Positions 1-11,322 of a DNA stretch of 64,000 bases are shown piece by piece. Source of the DNA: Piromyces finnis (lineage: Eukaryota > Neocallimastigomycota > Neocallimastigomycetes > Neocallimastigales > Neocallimastigaceae); contig MCFH01000047.1 of the NCBI GenBank assembly GCA_002104945.1, positions 248,001 to 312,000 on the forward strand, given 5' to 3'. Under the pieces are notes generated by a model, which saw only the letters and a list, made by a program, of their open reading frames with translations, was not told the origin of the DNA and ran no database searches. The first letter of the stretch is position 1; each line of letters opens with the position of its first letter. The translations under genes and the position numbers were made by a program.

Positions 1-37
1 CTTCCAATGGGACACCGAGCCAAAGATCAAAATTTTA

Positions 38-3000
38 TCATGGGACAAAATTATGATCTCCATTGGTTGCGCTGGCCCTCCTGGCCTGTCTTACTGTTTC
101 TTCAGCATTGACGCTCTTGGATGTTGCTTCAAACCTTTTGAACATTGACCATTGCTGGCCAATAGCAAAAGGCATGATTTTGGTTAGAAGTTCCGCGGTT
201 ACCGTCAAGAATGGTGTTCCTTCATTAGTACCAGATTGAATCTGACGCTTACAAAGTTCTTTTCATTCCCTTGAATTGTAATTGATATTGTTAAAACTTC
301 TTCCCCCAAGAAGGAATTTAAATATTTTACTGCACACACTAGAATAATCATACACATTAATATTCACCGGATTATTAGAACTATTACTATCATTAACTAA
401 ATTACTATCTAAATTAGAATTATTATCTTCACTATTGCTATCATTACTAATATTATTATTTCTATTACTACTATTGTTATTATTACTATTGTTATTATTA
501 CTATTGTTATTATTACTATTGTTATTATTACTATTGTTACTATTACTATTAATATTATTACTATCTCTACTGATATTATCAATTTCATTATTATTGATAG
601 GACTATTGGAATTACGTTGACTGAAAAAATTTAATAGCTGGACTATGGAATCATAATGTTTAATACGGATATCTCTAAATGTTGGACAATCTAATAACCA
701 ATGTTTAATACTTTGATCTCCACACTTGCAACATGGACAGTAGTTAGGACAAACTGGATCAACAAATTTGGCAGCTTTGGCAACTCTAGCATCCAACTTG
801 TATCCGCTTCTTGCTTTCAATAGCCAGTAGAAGCCATAGGCAAACTCTGGGTACTCATAACATAATTTAATAAAATCTTTAGTATCAATAAACTTATTAT
901 CATCATAATATTGCGCTTTGATTGAATTCCCTTTGAGATCTTTCCAATAAAAGTTTTTAACTGCTTTAACATCTCCATGTTTCTTTAGTTTTTTATCAAG
1001 TGTCCTACTTGATTTGCACCACGTGTATTTTCTAAATTTAGGAATGTAATTGACAAGGTGTGAGATAATACAATTTGAGTTTTTCCATTTGTTAAAACAT
1101 CTAACCTGAGCTAATGCACATTTGGCTGACAATGGAGGAATATTCAAATCTTTTGAGATAGAGTATAAAGATATAAACGATACAGCTTTATGAACTCCGG
1201 CAACCCATCGTATTCCTTTGTTAACATGCTTCTGTGCAATTCTAGACCTGGCTTTGTTGGATCCAAGTAATGGTGCAAAGTATGAAACTCTGCTGATTAC
1301 TTGTGAGTTAAGTACTAGCTTTTTGAAGGGAATAGGAATATTAGGATTTCTTAAGAATTTACTGACTGAGAAAAGTCCTTTCAAAACCTTGTTATTAAGA
1401 GCTTTAATAACTGGTTTAAGGGACAGATTCTTATCAAATGGAACACCAAGATAAGTATAACAATCAGTAGTTGGAATGGGTTGTCCTGCTAAGTAAAATG
1501 TTGGATCTCTCTTGTTCTGATTTTCTATTGATTCAGGACGAATCACCATCGTTGAACACTTCTGGATACCAAATTCCATTTCATTATACAAGGCCCATTC
1601 ATTAACTCTTCTAAGCATCTTTTTTAAGCATCCTCTTGTTGGAGCACAAATAACTATATCATCTGCAAAAATCCACCACAGCATCGAGTGTCACCTAAAC
1701 TGACTCCGAGATCTTCACACTCTTTAAATATATCATTAATAAAGAGATTAAAGAGAATAGGAGAAAGAGGGCATCCTTGACGGACTCCTTTCTTCACATC
1801 AAAAGATTTCGAGAATTGTCCATCTAATTTGACATTAGCCTTAGATGTTAAATATAAATTTTTGATGAATTGTAAACTCTTACCTCGGATTCCTAAACAA
1901 TCTAATTTATGGAGAATATTACCGATTGGGACTGAATCGTATGCTTTCCTGAGATCTAAAAAGGCCAAATATGTCTCTTTATTATCTAATTGACGTCTAC
2001 GGCATATTTCTTGGATTGAAATGAAAAGACTGATACTTTCTTCCTTTTTTCGAAAACCAAATTGTTCAGGTCTAATGAAATTATTCTTTAGACCATATTC
2101 TGAGATTCTAGTGGTGACAATTTTGGAAATCAACTTAATGCCATTATTGATAAGTGATATACCTCGATAGTTATCACAATCTGTCAAATCTCCCTTCTTA
2201 GGAATAGAAACAATACTGGATTCATTCCATGAGTTGGGGAAGTCTCCATCCCAAATACGGTTGAATAATTTAAGAATAAAATTTAAACCATAAGCATCAT
2301 TATCTGAAGTGGTATTACCGGAAGAATTATTATCTGTAGCATTATTAGAATCATTACTTGATGGAATTAATGCTTTGTAAAATTCAATTGGAATACCATC
2401 CGGACCTGATGCTTTATAATTCGGAGTAGAGAGGATAGCTGACTTGACTTCATCAATACTAATATCTTGGTTGATATCCCATTCATCAAGCATAGGGAGT
2501 GAAAAACGTTTATTCGTTGGTTCTTCATACCAATGCTCCAAATCAAGACTTACACCACTTGGATCTGATGCAAGCTTTTCGAAATGATCATGCCACACAT
2601 CTAGTTGTTCTTCCGTAGCAACAACTAATTCTCCATTTTTGTTTTTAATTGGTTGAGCAATAAAGAAAGAATCTTTTCCAATTTTTGCAGTTTTCTTGAT
2701 CCATTTCCAGGCCTTCTTAGGATTATGACTCTTCATATACTCACATCCTGTTTTAATCCAATGAAGATATTCTTGTTTCCTAAATTCATTACATCTTTTG
2801 TGGATGTAATCAATGAGCTTACGGTAGATTTTAATTCTTTTAATAAATTCATCTATATCATAAATTCTTTCTTTTTTAAATCTCTTATACAACTTCATTT
2901 TGATTTTTTGGAGATTAAAAATTTGTTGTGAAATATGAAATGAAGACTTTATAACATTATTTGCTGAGGTAATACTGAGCTCGTCTGCAATTGAAAAAGC

Positions 3001-4575
3001 AGTTGAAGTAAACTCTTTGGAAAGTTCATCTGTAGAAACATTAGGATCGTTGAATTTTGCTGAAAGTATTTGGAATTTATTATGACTGAGAATAGATTCC
3101 TTTTCCTCAATACATTTTAATCTATTCCATTTCAGAATTTTCTTAGGAACATTAAAGTCATTAGAAAAATCTTCCATAGGAATAATTTTACCATTAATAA
3201 GAAGTGGCTTATGGTCTGATACAGGATAAAAATTATTTATAAATGATCCTGAGTGAATAAGATCTTTCATCTTCGAATTGATAAGAGCATGGTCAATGTC
3301 GGAAGATTGATCACCTCGAGTCCAAGAGATAGTAGACCCTCTAAGCGGAAGAATTTCCCAATCTCCTAATCCATTAGTTGATAACCAGTTGGATAATTTT
3401 ACTTTAGACATATTAAAATCACCAACAAGAATCGATGGATGGGATGAATGAGTTTGTAACCACAAGCGAACTTCTAACTTTGCATGATCAACATAGATGT
3501 TGTGATGACTATGAGGCATATAAACATTTCCAATCGAGCATTTGAATCTATTCCAGAGACTAAAAGTATAAATAGAAATAATATACTTTCCAGAGAAGTT
3601 TTCAAGTGAGGCTTGACACGAATTGTGAAAACCTAAATATAAACCTCTCATTCCCGGAACTGATTCGTCAGCTTTCTTGAAAAAGTGTCTATAGTTTCGC
3701 AAAGTAACACGACAAGGATAATCTGTATTCGATCCAGAACCATTACCAGTTTCTTGGAAACATAAGAATAATGGTTTGAAAATAGCTGTGAAATAGCTAA
3801 TACTATCTCTCTTTTCATGATTCCACCCATTGGTGTTCCAACTAAGACAAAAAGAAAAGTTATCAGGCTTGTTGGATGAGGAAGAATCGTTGCTATTATT
3901 ATTATTATTAAAGTCATCGTTATTAATGGATGATGCATCAGAGGAATAAGTAGAACTATTACTAGATGGCTGTGAAACTGAAGAACTATCAACTATTGAA
4001 CTGTTATCAGAGTTGATAGAACTATTAGAATTAATTGTTGAATGTTGAGATTGAAATTGTGTTTGCTGTAGATCTGGAATATTTTCATGATGGGAAACTT
4101 GTTGAAGATCCTGTTGAAGATCTTGTTGAAGATCGGATTGTTGATGAGATTGTTGAACTGATTGTTGAACTGATTGTTGAAATGATTGTTGAATAGAATG
4201 TTGATGTTTATTAGAAACTAAAATTTTACGTTTGAGAGTGGAAAAAGTGTATTTGTGATTCCTTCTACTACGAGCTGAAAAGGAAATTGAGGTAACTGAA
4301 AGTTTCTTCTTTAACATGTGTAAGATTTTAATACAATCTTTTGATGAACCATGAACCTTGATTAAGAAAAAGTGATCATTGAAAGTTTGAAAATATTTAA
4401 CACTAATAACTGAATTAAATTTATCTTCTAGAATAACCTCGAGTTTTTCCCATAGCATATTTACTGACCATGATCGAATACCACGGATAAAGGAGCGAAT
4501 ATCATCTAAGGGGATACCATAAGACCGGGTACCACGTCTGATATAATTCTTATCTTTAATATAAAGGACTGACAT
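38..4575 (-). pseudogene. Broken endonuclease/reverse transcriptase ORF of LINE copy A
   Basis: This is the counterpart of the intact 5814-10349 frame, with two disabling changes. Near 1671 one base is missing (AAAAATCC against AAAAAGTCC in copy B). The frame shifts exactly at the reverse transcriptase active-site motif FADD, so neither half holds a complete catalytic palm. Near 261 a TGG codon (Trp after NYNSRE) has become TGA, removing the last 70 or so residues. There is also an in-frame loss of one Phe codon near the N-terminus (RSFIRG against RSFFIRG), and Asn-tract length differs between the copies. The remaining pieces, about 973 and 473 codons, are otherwise almost unchanged, so decay is recent. 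Copy A cannot make its own full reverse transcriptase. Confidence 0.9.
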
Positions 4576-5223
4576 GATAATAATTTCTAATTAAAAAATA
4601 TTGAATATAAAATAAATACTAATAAAAATTACAAATATAACGTATATGGAAAAAAATCTGTCTCTCTCTCTCTTCTTAAAAGTACTGGATAGAACAAAAA
4701 TTGTTACGATGCTTTGTTTAAAGTTTCTTTTTTTTTTTGAATTCTAGTTGTAAATTTTCTTTAAAAATTCTAGTTTTGGTTTGTTGTTAGTAAATTCGAT
4801 TCGCTTTTTGACACTAAAATTGTTTGACTTTACTTTTCATTAAATATTTAAATTGGTAAAAAATTTGAATCAAGAATGTCGACACCAGAAAGCTTGTGAA
4901 TAGTATTTTTACATGATGTAGAGTGAATCAGTCTCTTACAAGAAACAATACAACAATAGCTACATGAATATAAAAATACAATGCAAATGCTAAAGTTGAC
5001 TACATTGGATTCTTACAAGAGAAGAGTAGTACTACATGAATACATGAATAAAAGAAAAAAATACAGCAACAAAATGTATTACTCTTCTAATTAAATACTA
5101 TACAAACTTACCTGAGTATCAAACATTCAACTTATTCATCAAATACTTAAATTCGATGAATAAAATGTTTTTTAATCGCTCAGTACCATGAGCTTAGTCC
5201 TAATAATTTTCCCTTAAAGACTA

Positions 5224-5531
5224 ACCAAGCATCCATTGCGCAATGCTTGGATTTAATTCTTTCTACTCTCTCAGTACCATGAGCATGAGTAGACCCCCTT
5301 GATAAACTCCATTTATTAAATAAATGAAGGCACGTTCCTAAGAGGGCACCAAGCATCCATTGCGCAATGCTTGGATTTAATTCTTTCTACTCTCTCAGTA
5401 CCATGAGCATGAGTAGACCCCCTTGATAAACTCCATTTATTAAATAAATGAAGGCAAGTTCCTAAGAGGGCACCAAGCATCCATTGCACAATACTTGGAT
5501 TTAATTCTTTCTACTCTCTCAGTATCATGAG

Positions 5532-5533
<2 letters not shown>
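5224..5533 (-). repeat. 124-bp 5' monomers of LINE copy A
   Basis: Tandem units of 124 bp begin at 5224, 5348 and 5472; the third is cut at 5533. Each starts with an imperfect hairpin, CCAAGCAT...ATGCTTGG, enclosing the palindrome CATTGCGCAATG. A TCTCAGTACCATGAGCATGAG block and the stretch TTTATTAAATAAATGAAGG follow. The array lies upstream of the coding region on the minus strand, as promoter monomers do in some LINEs. The promoter role is inference from position. Confidence 0.85.
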
Positions 5534-5573
<40 letters not shown>

Positions 5574-5813
5574 GGCATCAAATATTTTAAACTTTATTAT
5601 TAATTTAATTAAAATTATAATACATGTAATAAAAAATTAAAAATAAATAAAAAAAAAAAAAAAAAAAATATGTTTAAATAAACACAAATGAATAAAAATT
5701 GGGTATAATGTATTCTAGTAATTTTAATTAAAGTAAGAAAGCCACTATCATACTAAAGTATAATAATTGTATTTGACTTCCAATGGGACACCGAGCCAAA
5801 GATCAAAATTTTG
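5534..5813 (-). other. 3' UTR and poly(A) tail of LINE copy B
   Basis: On the minus strand the coding frame ends at 5814. The 3' UTR then passes the shared sequence GGTGTCCCATTGGAAGTC and an AATAAA-like hexamer near 5590. It ends in 37 consecutive A (T on the plus strand, 5534-5570). The A-run directly abuts the truncated first monomer of copy A at 5533. A poly(A) tail is the expected 3' end of a retrotransposed LINE. Confidence 0.75.
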
Positions 5814-8800
5814 TCATGGAACAAAATTATGATCTCCATTGGTTGCGCTGGCCCTCCTGGCCTGTCTTACTGTTTCTTCAGCATTGACGCTCTTGGATGT
5901 TGCTTCAAACCTTTTGAACATTGACCATTGCTGGCCAATAGCAAAAGGCATGATTTTGGTTAGAAGTTCCGCGGTTACCGTCAAGAATGGTGCTCCTTCA
6001 TTAGTACCAGATTGAATCTGACGCTTACAAAGTTCTTTCCATTCCCTTGAATTGTAATTAATATTGTTAAAACTTCTTCCCCCAAGAAGGAATTTAAATA
6101 TTTTACTGCACACACTAGAATAATCATACACATTAATATTCACCGGATTATTAGAACTATTACTATCATTAACTAAATTACTATCTAAATTAGAATTATT
6201 ATCTTCACTATTGCTATCATTACTAATATTATTATTTCTATTATTGTTATTATTACTATTGTTACTATTACTATTGTTACTATTACTATTGTTATTACTA
6301 CTATTGTTACTATTACTATTAATGTAATTACTATCTCTACTGATATTATCAATTTCATTATTATTGATAGGACTATTGGAATTACGTTGACTGAAAAAAT
6401 TTAATAGCTGGACTATGGAATCATAATGTTTAATACGGATATCTCTAAATGTTGGACAATCTAATAACCAATGTTTAATACTTTGATCTCCACACTTGCA
6501 ACATGGACAGTAGTTAGGACAAACTGGATCAACAAATTTAGCAGCTTTGGCAACTCTAGCATCCAACTTGTATCCGCTTCTTGCTTTCAATAGCCAGTAG
6601 AAGCCATAGGCAAACTCTGGGTACTCATAACATAATTTAATAAAATCTTTAGTTTCAATAAACTTATTATCATCATAATATTGCGCTTTGATTGAATTCC
6701 CTTTGAGATCTTTCCAATAAAAGTTTTTAACTGCTTTAACATCTCCATGTTTCTTTAATTTTTTATCAAGTGTCCTACTTGATTTGCACCACGTGTATTT
6801 TCTAAATTTAGGAATGTAATTGACAAGGTGTGAGATAATACAATTTGAGTTTTTCCATTTGTTAAAACATCTAACCTGAGCTAACGCACATTTGGCTGAC
6901 AATGGAGGAATATTCAAATCTTTTGAGATAGAGTATAAAGATATAAACGATACAGCTTTATGAACTCCGGCAATCCATCGTATTCCTTTGTTAACATGCT
7001 TCTGAGCAATCCTAGACCTAGCTTTGTTGGATCCAAGTAATGGTGCAAAGTATGAAACTCTGCTAATCACTTGAGAGTTAAGTACTAGTTTTTTGAAAGG
7101 AATAGGAATATTAGGATTTCTTAAGAATTTACTGACTGAGAAAAGTCCTTTCAAAACCTTGTTATTAAGAGCTTTAATTACTGGTTTAAGGGACAGATTC
7201 TTATCAAATGGAACACCAAGATAAGTATAGCAATCAGTAGTTGGAATGGGTTGTCCTGCTAAGTAAAATGTTGGATCTCTCTTGTTCTGATTTTCTATTG
7301 ATTCAGGACGAATCACCATCGTTGAACATTTCTGGATACCAAATTCCATTTCATTATACAATGCCCATTCATTAACTCTTCTAAGCATCTTTTTTAAGCA
7401 TCCTCTTGTTGGAGCACAAATAACTATATCATCTGCAAAAAGTCCACCACAGCATCGAGTGTCACCTAAACTGACTCCAAGATCTTCACACTCTTTAAAT
7501 ATATCATTAATAAAGAGATTAAAGAGAATAGGAGAAAGAGGGCATCCTTGACGGACTCCTTTCTTCACATCAAAAGATTTCGAGAATTGTCCATCTAATT
7601 TGACATTAGCCTTAGATGTTAAATATAAATTTTTGATGAATTGTAAACTCTTACCTCGGATTCCTAAACAATCTAATTTATGGAGAATATTACCGATTGG
7701 GACTGAATCGTATGCTTTCCTGAGATCTAAAAAGGCCAAATATGTCTCTTTATTATCTAATTGACGTCTACGGCATATTTCTTGGATTGAAATGAAAAGA
7801 CTAATACTTTCTTCCTTTTTTCGAAAACCAAATTGTTCAGGTCTAATGAAATTATTCTTTAGACCATATTCTGAGATTCTAGTGGTGACAATTTTGGAAA
7901 TCAACTTAATACCATTATTGATAAGTGATATACCTCGATAGTTATCACAATCTGTCAAATCTCCCTTCTTAGGAATAGAAACAATACTGGATTCATTCCA
8001 TGAGTTGGGGAAGTCTCCATCCCAAATACGGTTGAATAATTTAAGAATAAAATTTAAACCATAAGCATCATTATCTGAAGTGGTATTACCGGAAGAATTA
8101 TTATCTGTAGCATTATTAGAATCATTACTTGATGGAATTAATGCTTTGTAAAATTCAATTGGAATACCATCCGGACCTGATGCTTTATAATTCGGAGTAG
8201 AGAGGATAGCTGACTTGACTTCATCAATACTAATATCTTGGTTGATATCCCATTCATCAAGCATAGGGAGTGAAAAACGTTTATTCGTTGGTTCTTCATA
8301 CCAATGCTCCAAATCAAGACTTACGCCACTTGGATCTGATGCAAGATTTTCGAAATGATCATGCCACACATCTAGTTGTTCTTCCGTAGCAACAACTAAT
8401 TCTCCATTTTTATTTTTAATTGGTTGAGCAATAAAGAAAGAATCTTTTCCAATTTTTGCAGTTTTCTTGATCCATTTCCAGGCCTTCTTAGGATTATGAC
8501 TCTTCATATACTCACATCCTGTTTTAATCCAATGAAGATATTCTTGTTTCCTAAATTCATTACATCTTTTGTGGATGTAATCAATGAGCTTACGGTAGAT
8601 TTTAATTCTTTTAATAAATTCATCTATATCATAAATTCTTTCTTTTTTAAATCTCTTATACAACTTCATTTTGATTTTTTGGAGATTAAAAATTTGTTGT
8701 GAAATATGAAATGAAGACTTTATAACATTATTTGCTGAGGTAATACTGAGCTCGTCTGCAATTGAAAAAGCAGTTGAAGTAAACTCTTTGGAAAGTTCAT

Positions 8801-10349
8801 CTGTAGAAACATTAGGATCGTTGAATTTTGCTGAAAGTATTTGGAATTTATTATGACTGAGAATAGATTCCTTTTCCTCAATACATTTTAATCTATTCCA
8901 TTTCAGAATTTTCTTAGGAACATTAAAGTCATTAGAAAAATCTTCCATAGGAATAATTTTACCATTAATAAGAAGTGGCTTATGGTCTGATACAGGATAA
9001 AAATTATTTATAAATGATCCTGAGTGAATAAGATCTTTCATCTTCGAATTGATAAGAGCATGGTCAATGTCGGAAGATTGATCACCTCGAGTCCAAGAGA
9101 TAGTAGACCCTCTAAGCGGAAGAATTTCCCAATCTCCTAATCCATTAGTTGATAACCAGTTGGATAATTTTACTTTAGACATATTAAAATCACCAACAAG
9201 AATCGATGGATGGGATGAATGAGTTTGTAACCACAAGCGAACTTCTAACTTTGCATGATCAACATAGATGTTGTGATGACTATGAGGCATATAAACATTT
9301 CCAATCGAGCATTTGAATCTATTCCAGAGACTAAAAGTATAAATAGAAATAATATACTTTCCAGAGAAGTTTTCAAGTGAGGCTTGACACGAATTGTGAA
9401 AACCTAAATATAAACCTCTCATTCCCGGAACTGATTCGTCAGCTTTCTTGAAAAAGTGTCTATAGTTTCGCAAAGTAACACGACAAGGATAATCTGTATT
9501 CGATCCAGAACCATTACCAGTTTCTTGGAAACATAAGAATAATGGTTTGAAAATAGCTGTGAAATAGCTAATACTATCTCTCTTTTCATGATTCCACCCA
9601 TTGGTGTTCCAACTAAGACAAAAAGAAAAGTTATCAGGCTTGTTGGATGAGGAAGAATCGTTGCTATTATTATTATTATTAAAGTCATCGTTATTAATGG
9701 ATGATGCATCAGAGGAATAAGTAGAACTATTACTAGATGGCTGTGAAACTGAAGAACTATCAACTATTGAACTGTTATCAGAGTTGATAGAACTATTAGA
9801 ATTAATTGTTGAATGTTGAGATTGAAATTGTGTTTGCTGTAGATCTGGAATATTTTCATGATGGGAAACTTGTTGAAGATCCTGTTGAAGATCTTGTTGA
9901 AGATCGGATTGTTGATGAGATTGTTGAACTGATTGTTGAACTGATTGTTGAAATGATTGTTGAATAGAATGTTGATGTTTATTAGAAACTAAAATTTTAC
10001 GTTTGAGAGTGGAAAAAGTGTATTTGTGATTCCTTCTACTACGAGCTGAAAAGGAAATTGAGGTAACTGAAAGTTTCTTCTTTAACATGTGTAAGATTTT
10101 AATACAATCTTTTGATGAACCATGAACCTTGACTAAGAAAAAGTGATCATTGAAAGTCTGAAAATATTTAACACTAATAACTGAATTAAATTTATCTTCT
10201 AGAATAACCTCGAGTTTTTCCCATAGCATATTTACTGACCATGATCGAATACCACGGATAAAGAAGGAGCGAATATCATCTAAGGGGATACCATAAGACC
10301 GGGTACCACGTCTGATATAATTCTTATCTTTAATATAAAGGACTGACAT
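5814..10349 (-). CDS. LINE polyprotein: AP-endonuclease, reverse transcriptase, zinc knuckle
   Basis: This 1511-residue protein would nick target DNA and copy its own RNA there (target-primed reverse transcription). Residues 1-120 form a basic domain I do not recognise. Residues 125-240 are low complexity, with QQS/LQQD repeats then Ser/Asn. Residues 240-470 are an exonuclease-endonuclease-phosphatase fold: LSWNTNG, CFQETG, GDFNMS, DIDHALI and SDHKP carry the usual catalytic Asn, Glu, Asp and His. Reverse transcriptase spans about 780-1060: PKKGD, FLDLRKAYDS (Asp near 871), RQGCPLSPILFN, LFADDI (near 970) and YLGVPF. A Cys/His cluster (CPNYCPCCKCGD then H and C) near 1280 resembles the reverse-transcriptase zinc-binding domain. 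An Asn/Ser tract follows. The element clade cannot be fixed by eye. Confidence 0.93.
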   Translation of the reverse strand: MSVLYIKDKNYIRRGTRSYGIPLDDIRSFFIRGIRSWSVNMLWEKLEVILEDKFNSVISVKYFQTFNDHFFLVKVHGSSKDCIKILHMLKKKLSVTSISFSARSRRNHKYTFSTLKRKILVSNKHQHSIQQSFQQSVQQSVQQSHQQSDLQQDLQQDLQQVSHHENIPDLQQTQFQSQHSTINSNSSINSDNSSIVDSSSVSQPSSNSSTYSSDASSINNDDFNNNNNSNDSSSSNKPDNFSFCLSWNTNGWNHEKRDSISYFTAIFKPLFLCFQETGNGSGSNTDYPCRVTLRNYRHFFKKADESVPGMRGLYLGFHNSCQASLENFSGKYIISIYTFSLWNRFKCSIGNVYMPHSHHNIYVDHAKLEVRLWLQTHSSHPSILVGDFNMSKVKLSNWLSTNGLGDWEILPLRGSTISWTRGDQSSDIDHALINSKMKDLIHSGSFINNFYPVSDHKPLLINGKIIPMEDFSNDFNVPKKILKWNRLKCIEEKESILSHNKFQILSAKFNDPNVSTDELSKEFTSTAFSIADELSITSANNVIKSSFHISQQIFNLQKIKMKLYKRFKKERIYDIDEFIKRIKIYRKLIDYIHKRCNEFRKQEYLHWIKTGCEYMKSHNPKKAWKWIKKTAKIGKDSFFIAQPIKNKNGELVVATEEQLDVWHDHFENLASDPSGVSLDLEHWYEEPTNKRFSLPMLDEWDINQDISIDEVKSAILSTPNYKASGPDGIPIEFYKALIPSSNDSNNATDNNSSGNTTSDNDAYGLNFILKLFNRIWDGDFPNSWNESSIVSIPKKGDLTDCDNYRGISLINNGIKLISKIVTTRISEYGLKNNFIRPEQFGFRKKEESISLFISIQEICRRRQLDNKETYLAFLDLRKAYDSVPIGNILHKLDCLGIRGKSLQFIKNLYLTSKANVKLDGQFSKSFDVKKGVRQGCPLSPILFNLFINDIFKECEDLGVSLGDTRCCGGLFADDIVICAPTRGCLKKMLRRVNEWALYNEMEFGIQKCSTMVIRPESIENQNKRDPTFYLAGQPIPTTDCYTYLGVPFDKNLSLKPVIKALNNKVLKGLFSVSKFLRNPNIPIPFKKLVLNSQVISRVSYFAPLLGSNKARSRIAQKHVNKGIRWIAGVHKAVSFISLYSISKDLNIPPLSAKCALAQVRCFNKWKNSNCIISHLVNYIPKFRKYTWCKSSRTLDKKLKKHGDVKAVKNFYWKDLKGNSIKAQYYDDNKFIETKDFIKLCYEYPEFAYGFYWLLKARSGYKLDARVAKAAKFVDPVCPNYCPCCKCGDQSIKHWLLDCPTFRDIRIKHYDSIVQLLNFFSQRNSNSPINNNEIDNISRDSNYINSNSNNSSNNNSNSNNSNSNNSNNNNNRNNNISNDSNSEDNNSNLDSNLVNDSNSSNNPVNINVYDYSSVCSKIFKFLLGGRSFNNINYNSREWKELCKRQIQSGTNEGAPFLTVTAELLTKIMPFAIGQQWSMFKRFEATSKSVNAEETVRQARRASATNGDHNFVP

Positions 10350-10994
10350 GATAATAATTTCTAATTAAAAAATATTGAATATAAAATAAATACTAATAAA
10401 AATTACAAATATAACGTATATGGAAAAAAATCTGTCTCTCTCTCTCTTCTTAAAAGTACTGGATAGTACAAAAATTGTTACGATGCTTTGTTTAAAGTTT
10501 CTTTTTTTTTGAATTCTAGTTGTAAATTTTCTTTAAAAATTCTAGTTTTGGTTTGATGTTAGTAAATTCGATTCGCTTTTTGACACTAAACTTGTTTGAC
10601 TTTACTTTTCATTAAATATTTAAATTGGTAAAAAATTTGAATCAAGAATGTCGACACCAGAAAGCTTGTGAATAGTATTTTTACATGATGTAGAGTGAAT
10701 CAGTCTCTTACAAGAAACAATACAACAATAGCTACATGAATATAAAAGTACAATGCAAATGCTAAAGTTGACTACATTGGATTCTTACAAGAGAAGAGTA
10801 GTACTACATGAATACATGAATAAAAGAAAAAATACAGCAACAAAATGTATTACTCTTCTAATTAAATACTATACAAACTTACCTGAAAAATCAAACATTC
10901 ACTTATTCATCAAATACTTAAATTTGATGAATAAAATGTTTTTTAATCGCTCAGTACCATGAGCTTAGTCCTAATAATTTTCCCTTGAAGACTA

Positions 10995-11258
10995 ACCAAG
11001 CATCCATTGCGCAATGCTTGGATTTAATTCTTTCTACTCTCTCAGTACCATGAGCATGAGTAGACCCCCTTGAGAAATTACATTTATTAAATAAATGAAG
11101 GCACATTCCTAAGAGGGCACCAAGCATCCATTGCGCAATACTTGGATTTAATTCTTTCTACTCTCTCAGTACCATGAGCATGAGTAGACCCCCTTGAGAA
11201 ACTACATTTATTAAATAAATGAAGGCACGTTCCCAAGAGGGATCATGAGCATGAGCTC
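10995..11258 (-). repeat. 124-bp 5' monomers of LINE copy B
   Basis: Units start at 10,995 and 11,119 (period 124) and match those of copy A, including the CATTGCGCAATG palindrome. The second unit has ATACTTGG in place of ATGCTTGG, which weakens the outer hairpin. The array breaks near 11,242-11,258, where only the ATGAGCATGAG part recurs. A further single block sits near 10,950 (CGCTCAGTACCATGAGC), so monomer variants reach into the leader. Confidence 0.85.
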
Positions 11259-11322
11259 TCTAAATATATCATTAATAAAGAGATTAAAGAGAATAATTAT
11301 AGTGGACTTCCAATGGGACACC
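11259..11322 (-). repeat. Scrambled LINE fragment at the 5' edge of copy B
   Basis: 11,259-11,295 matches the reverse transcriptase motif-B coding sequence found at about 7494-7531 (the FNLFINDIF region). After about 10 bases, 11,305-11,322 matches the element's 3' UTR (GACTTCCAATGGGACACC, as at 5775-5792). On the minus strand the order is 3' UTR piece, reverse transcriptase piece, 5' monomer, which is not the order in the element. This is a rearranged relic of another copy or a product of template jumping during insertion. Confidence 0.7.

Larger units (their letters stand above)
1..5533 (-). mobile_element. Non-LTR retrotransposon (LINE), copy A, broken
   Basis: This is a minus-strand non-LTR retrotransposon. 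It is cut by the window start inside its 3' untranslated region and runs to its 5' end at 5533. It is nearly identical to copy B along its whole length (position 1 matches 5777). The order on the minus strand is 124-bp 5' monomers, a 5' leader, one long reading frame with an N-terminal domain, AP-endonuclease, reverse transcriptase and a zinc knuckle, then the 3' UTR. The near-identity implies recent duplication or retrotransposition. The reading frame is disabled by a frameshift and a stop. Target-site duplications cannot be judged because one end lies outside the window. Confidence 0.93.
5534..11321 (-). mobile_element. Non-LTR retrotransposon (LINE), copy B, coding-intact
   Basis: This is an apparently complete minus-strand element: 5' monomers (10,995 to about 11,258), a leader of about 650 bp, a single 1511-codon frame (5814-10349), a 3' UTR and a 37-nt poly(A) tail at 5534-5570. 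It lies directly upstream of copy A in the same orientation. The 5' boundary is blurred by a rearranged element fragment at 11,259-11,322. The intact frame and near-identity to copy A suggest recent, possibly current, activity. There is no separate upstream ORF; the N-terminal part of the single frame may do that job. Confidence 0.9.

Noticed and set aside
435-620. Plus-strand frame of mostly leucine
   Set aside because: It is the reverse of the Asn-repeat coding tract of the LINE protein; a shadow, not a gene.
4780-4815. TTCGATTCG resembling a tRNA T-arm
   Set aside because: No matching acceptor, D-arm or anticodon arm; it lies in the LINE leader and is repeated in copy B.
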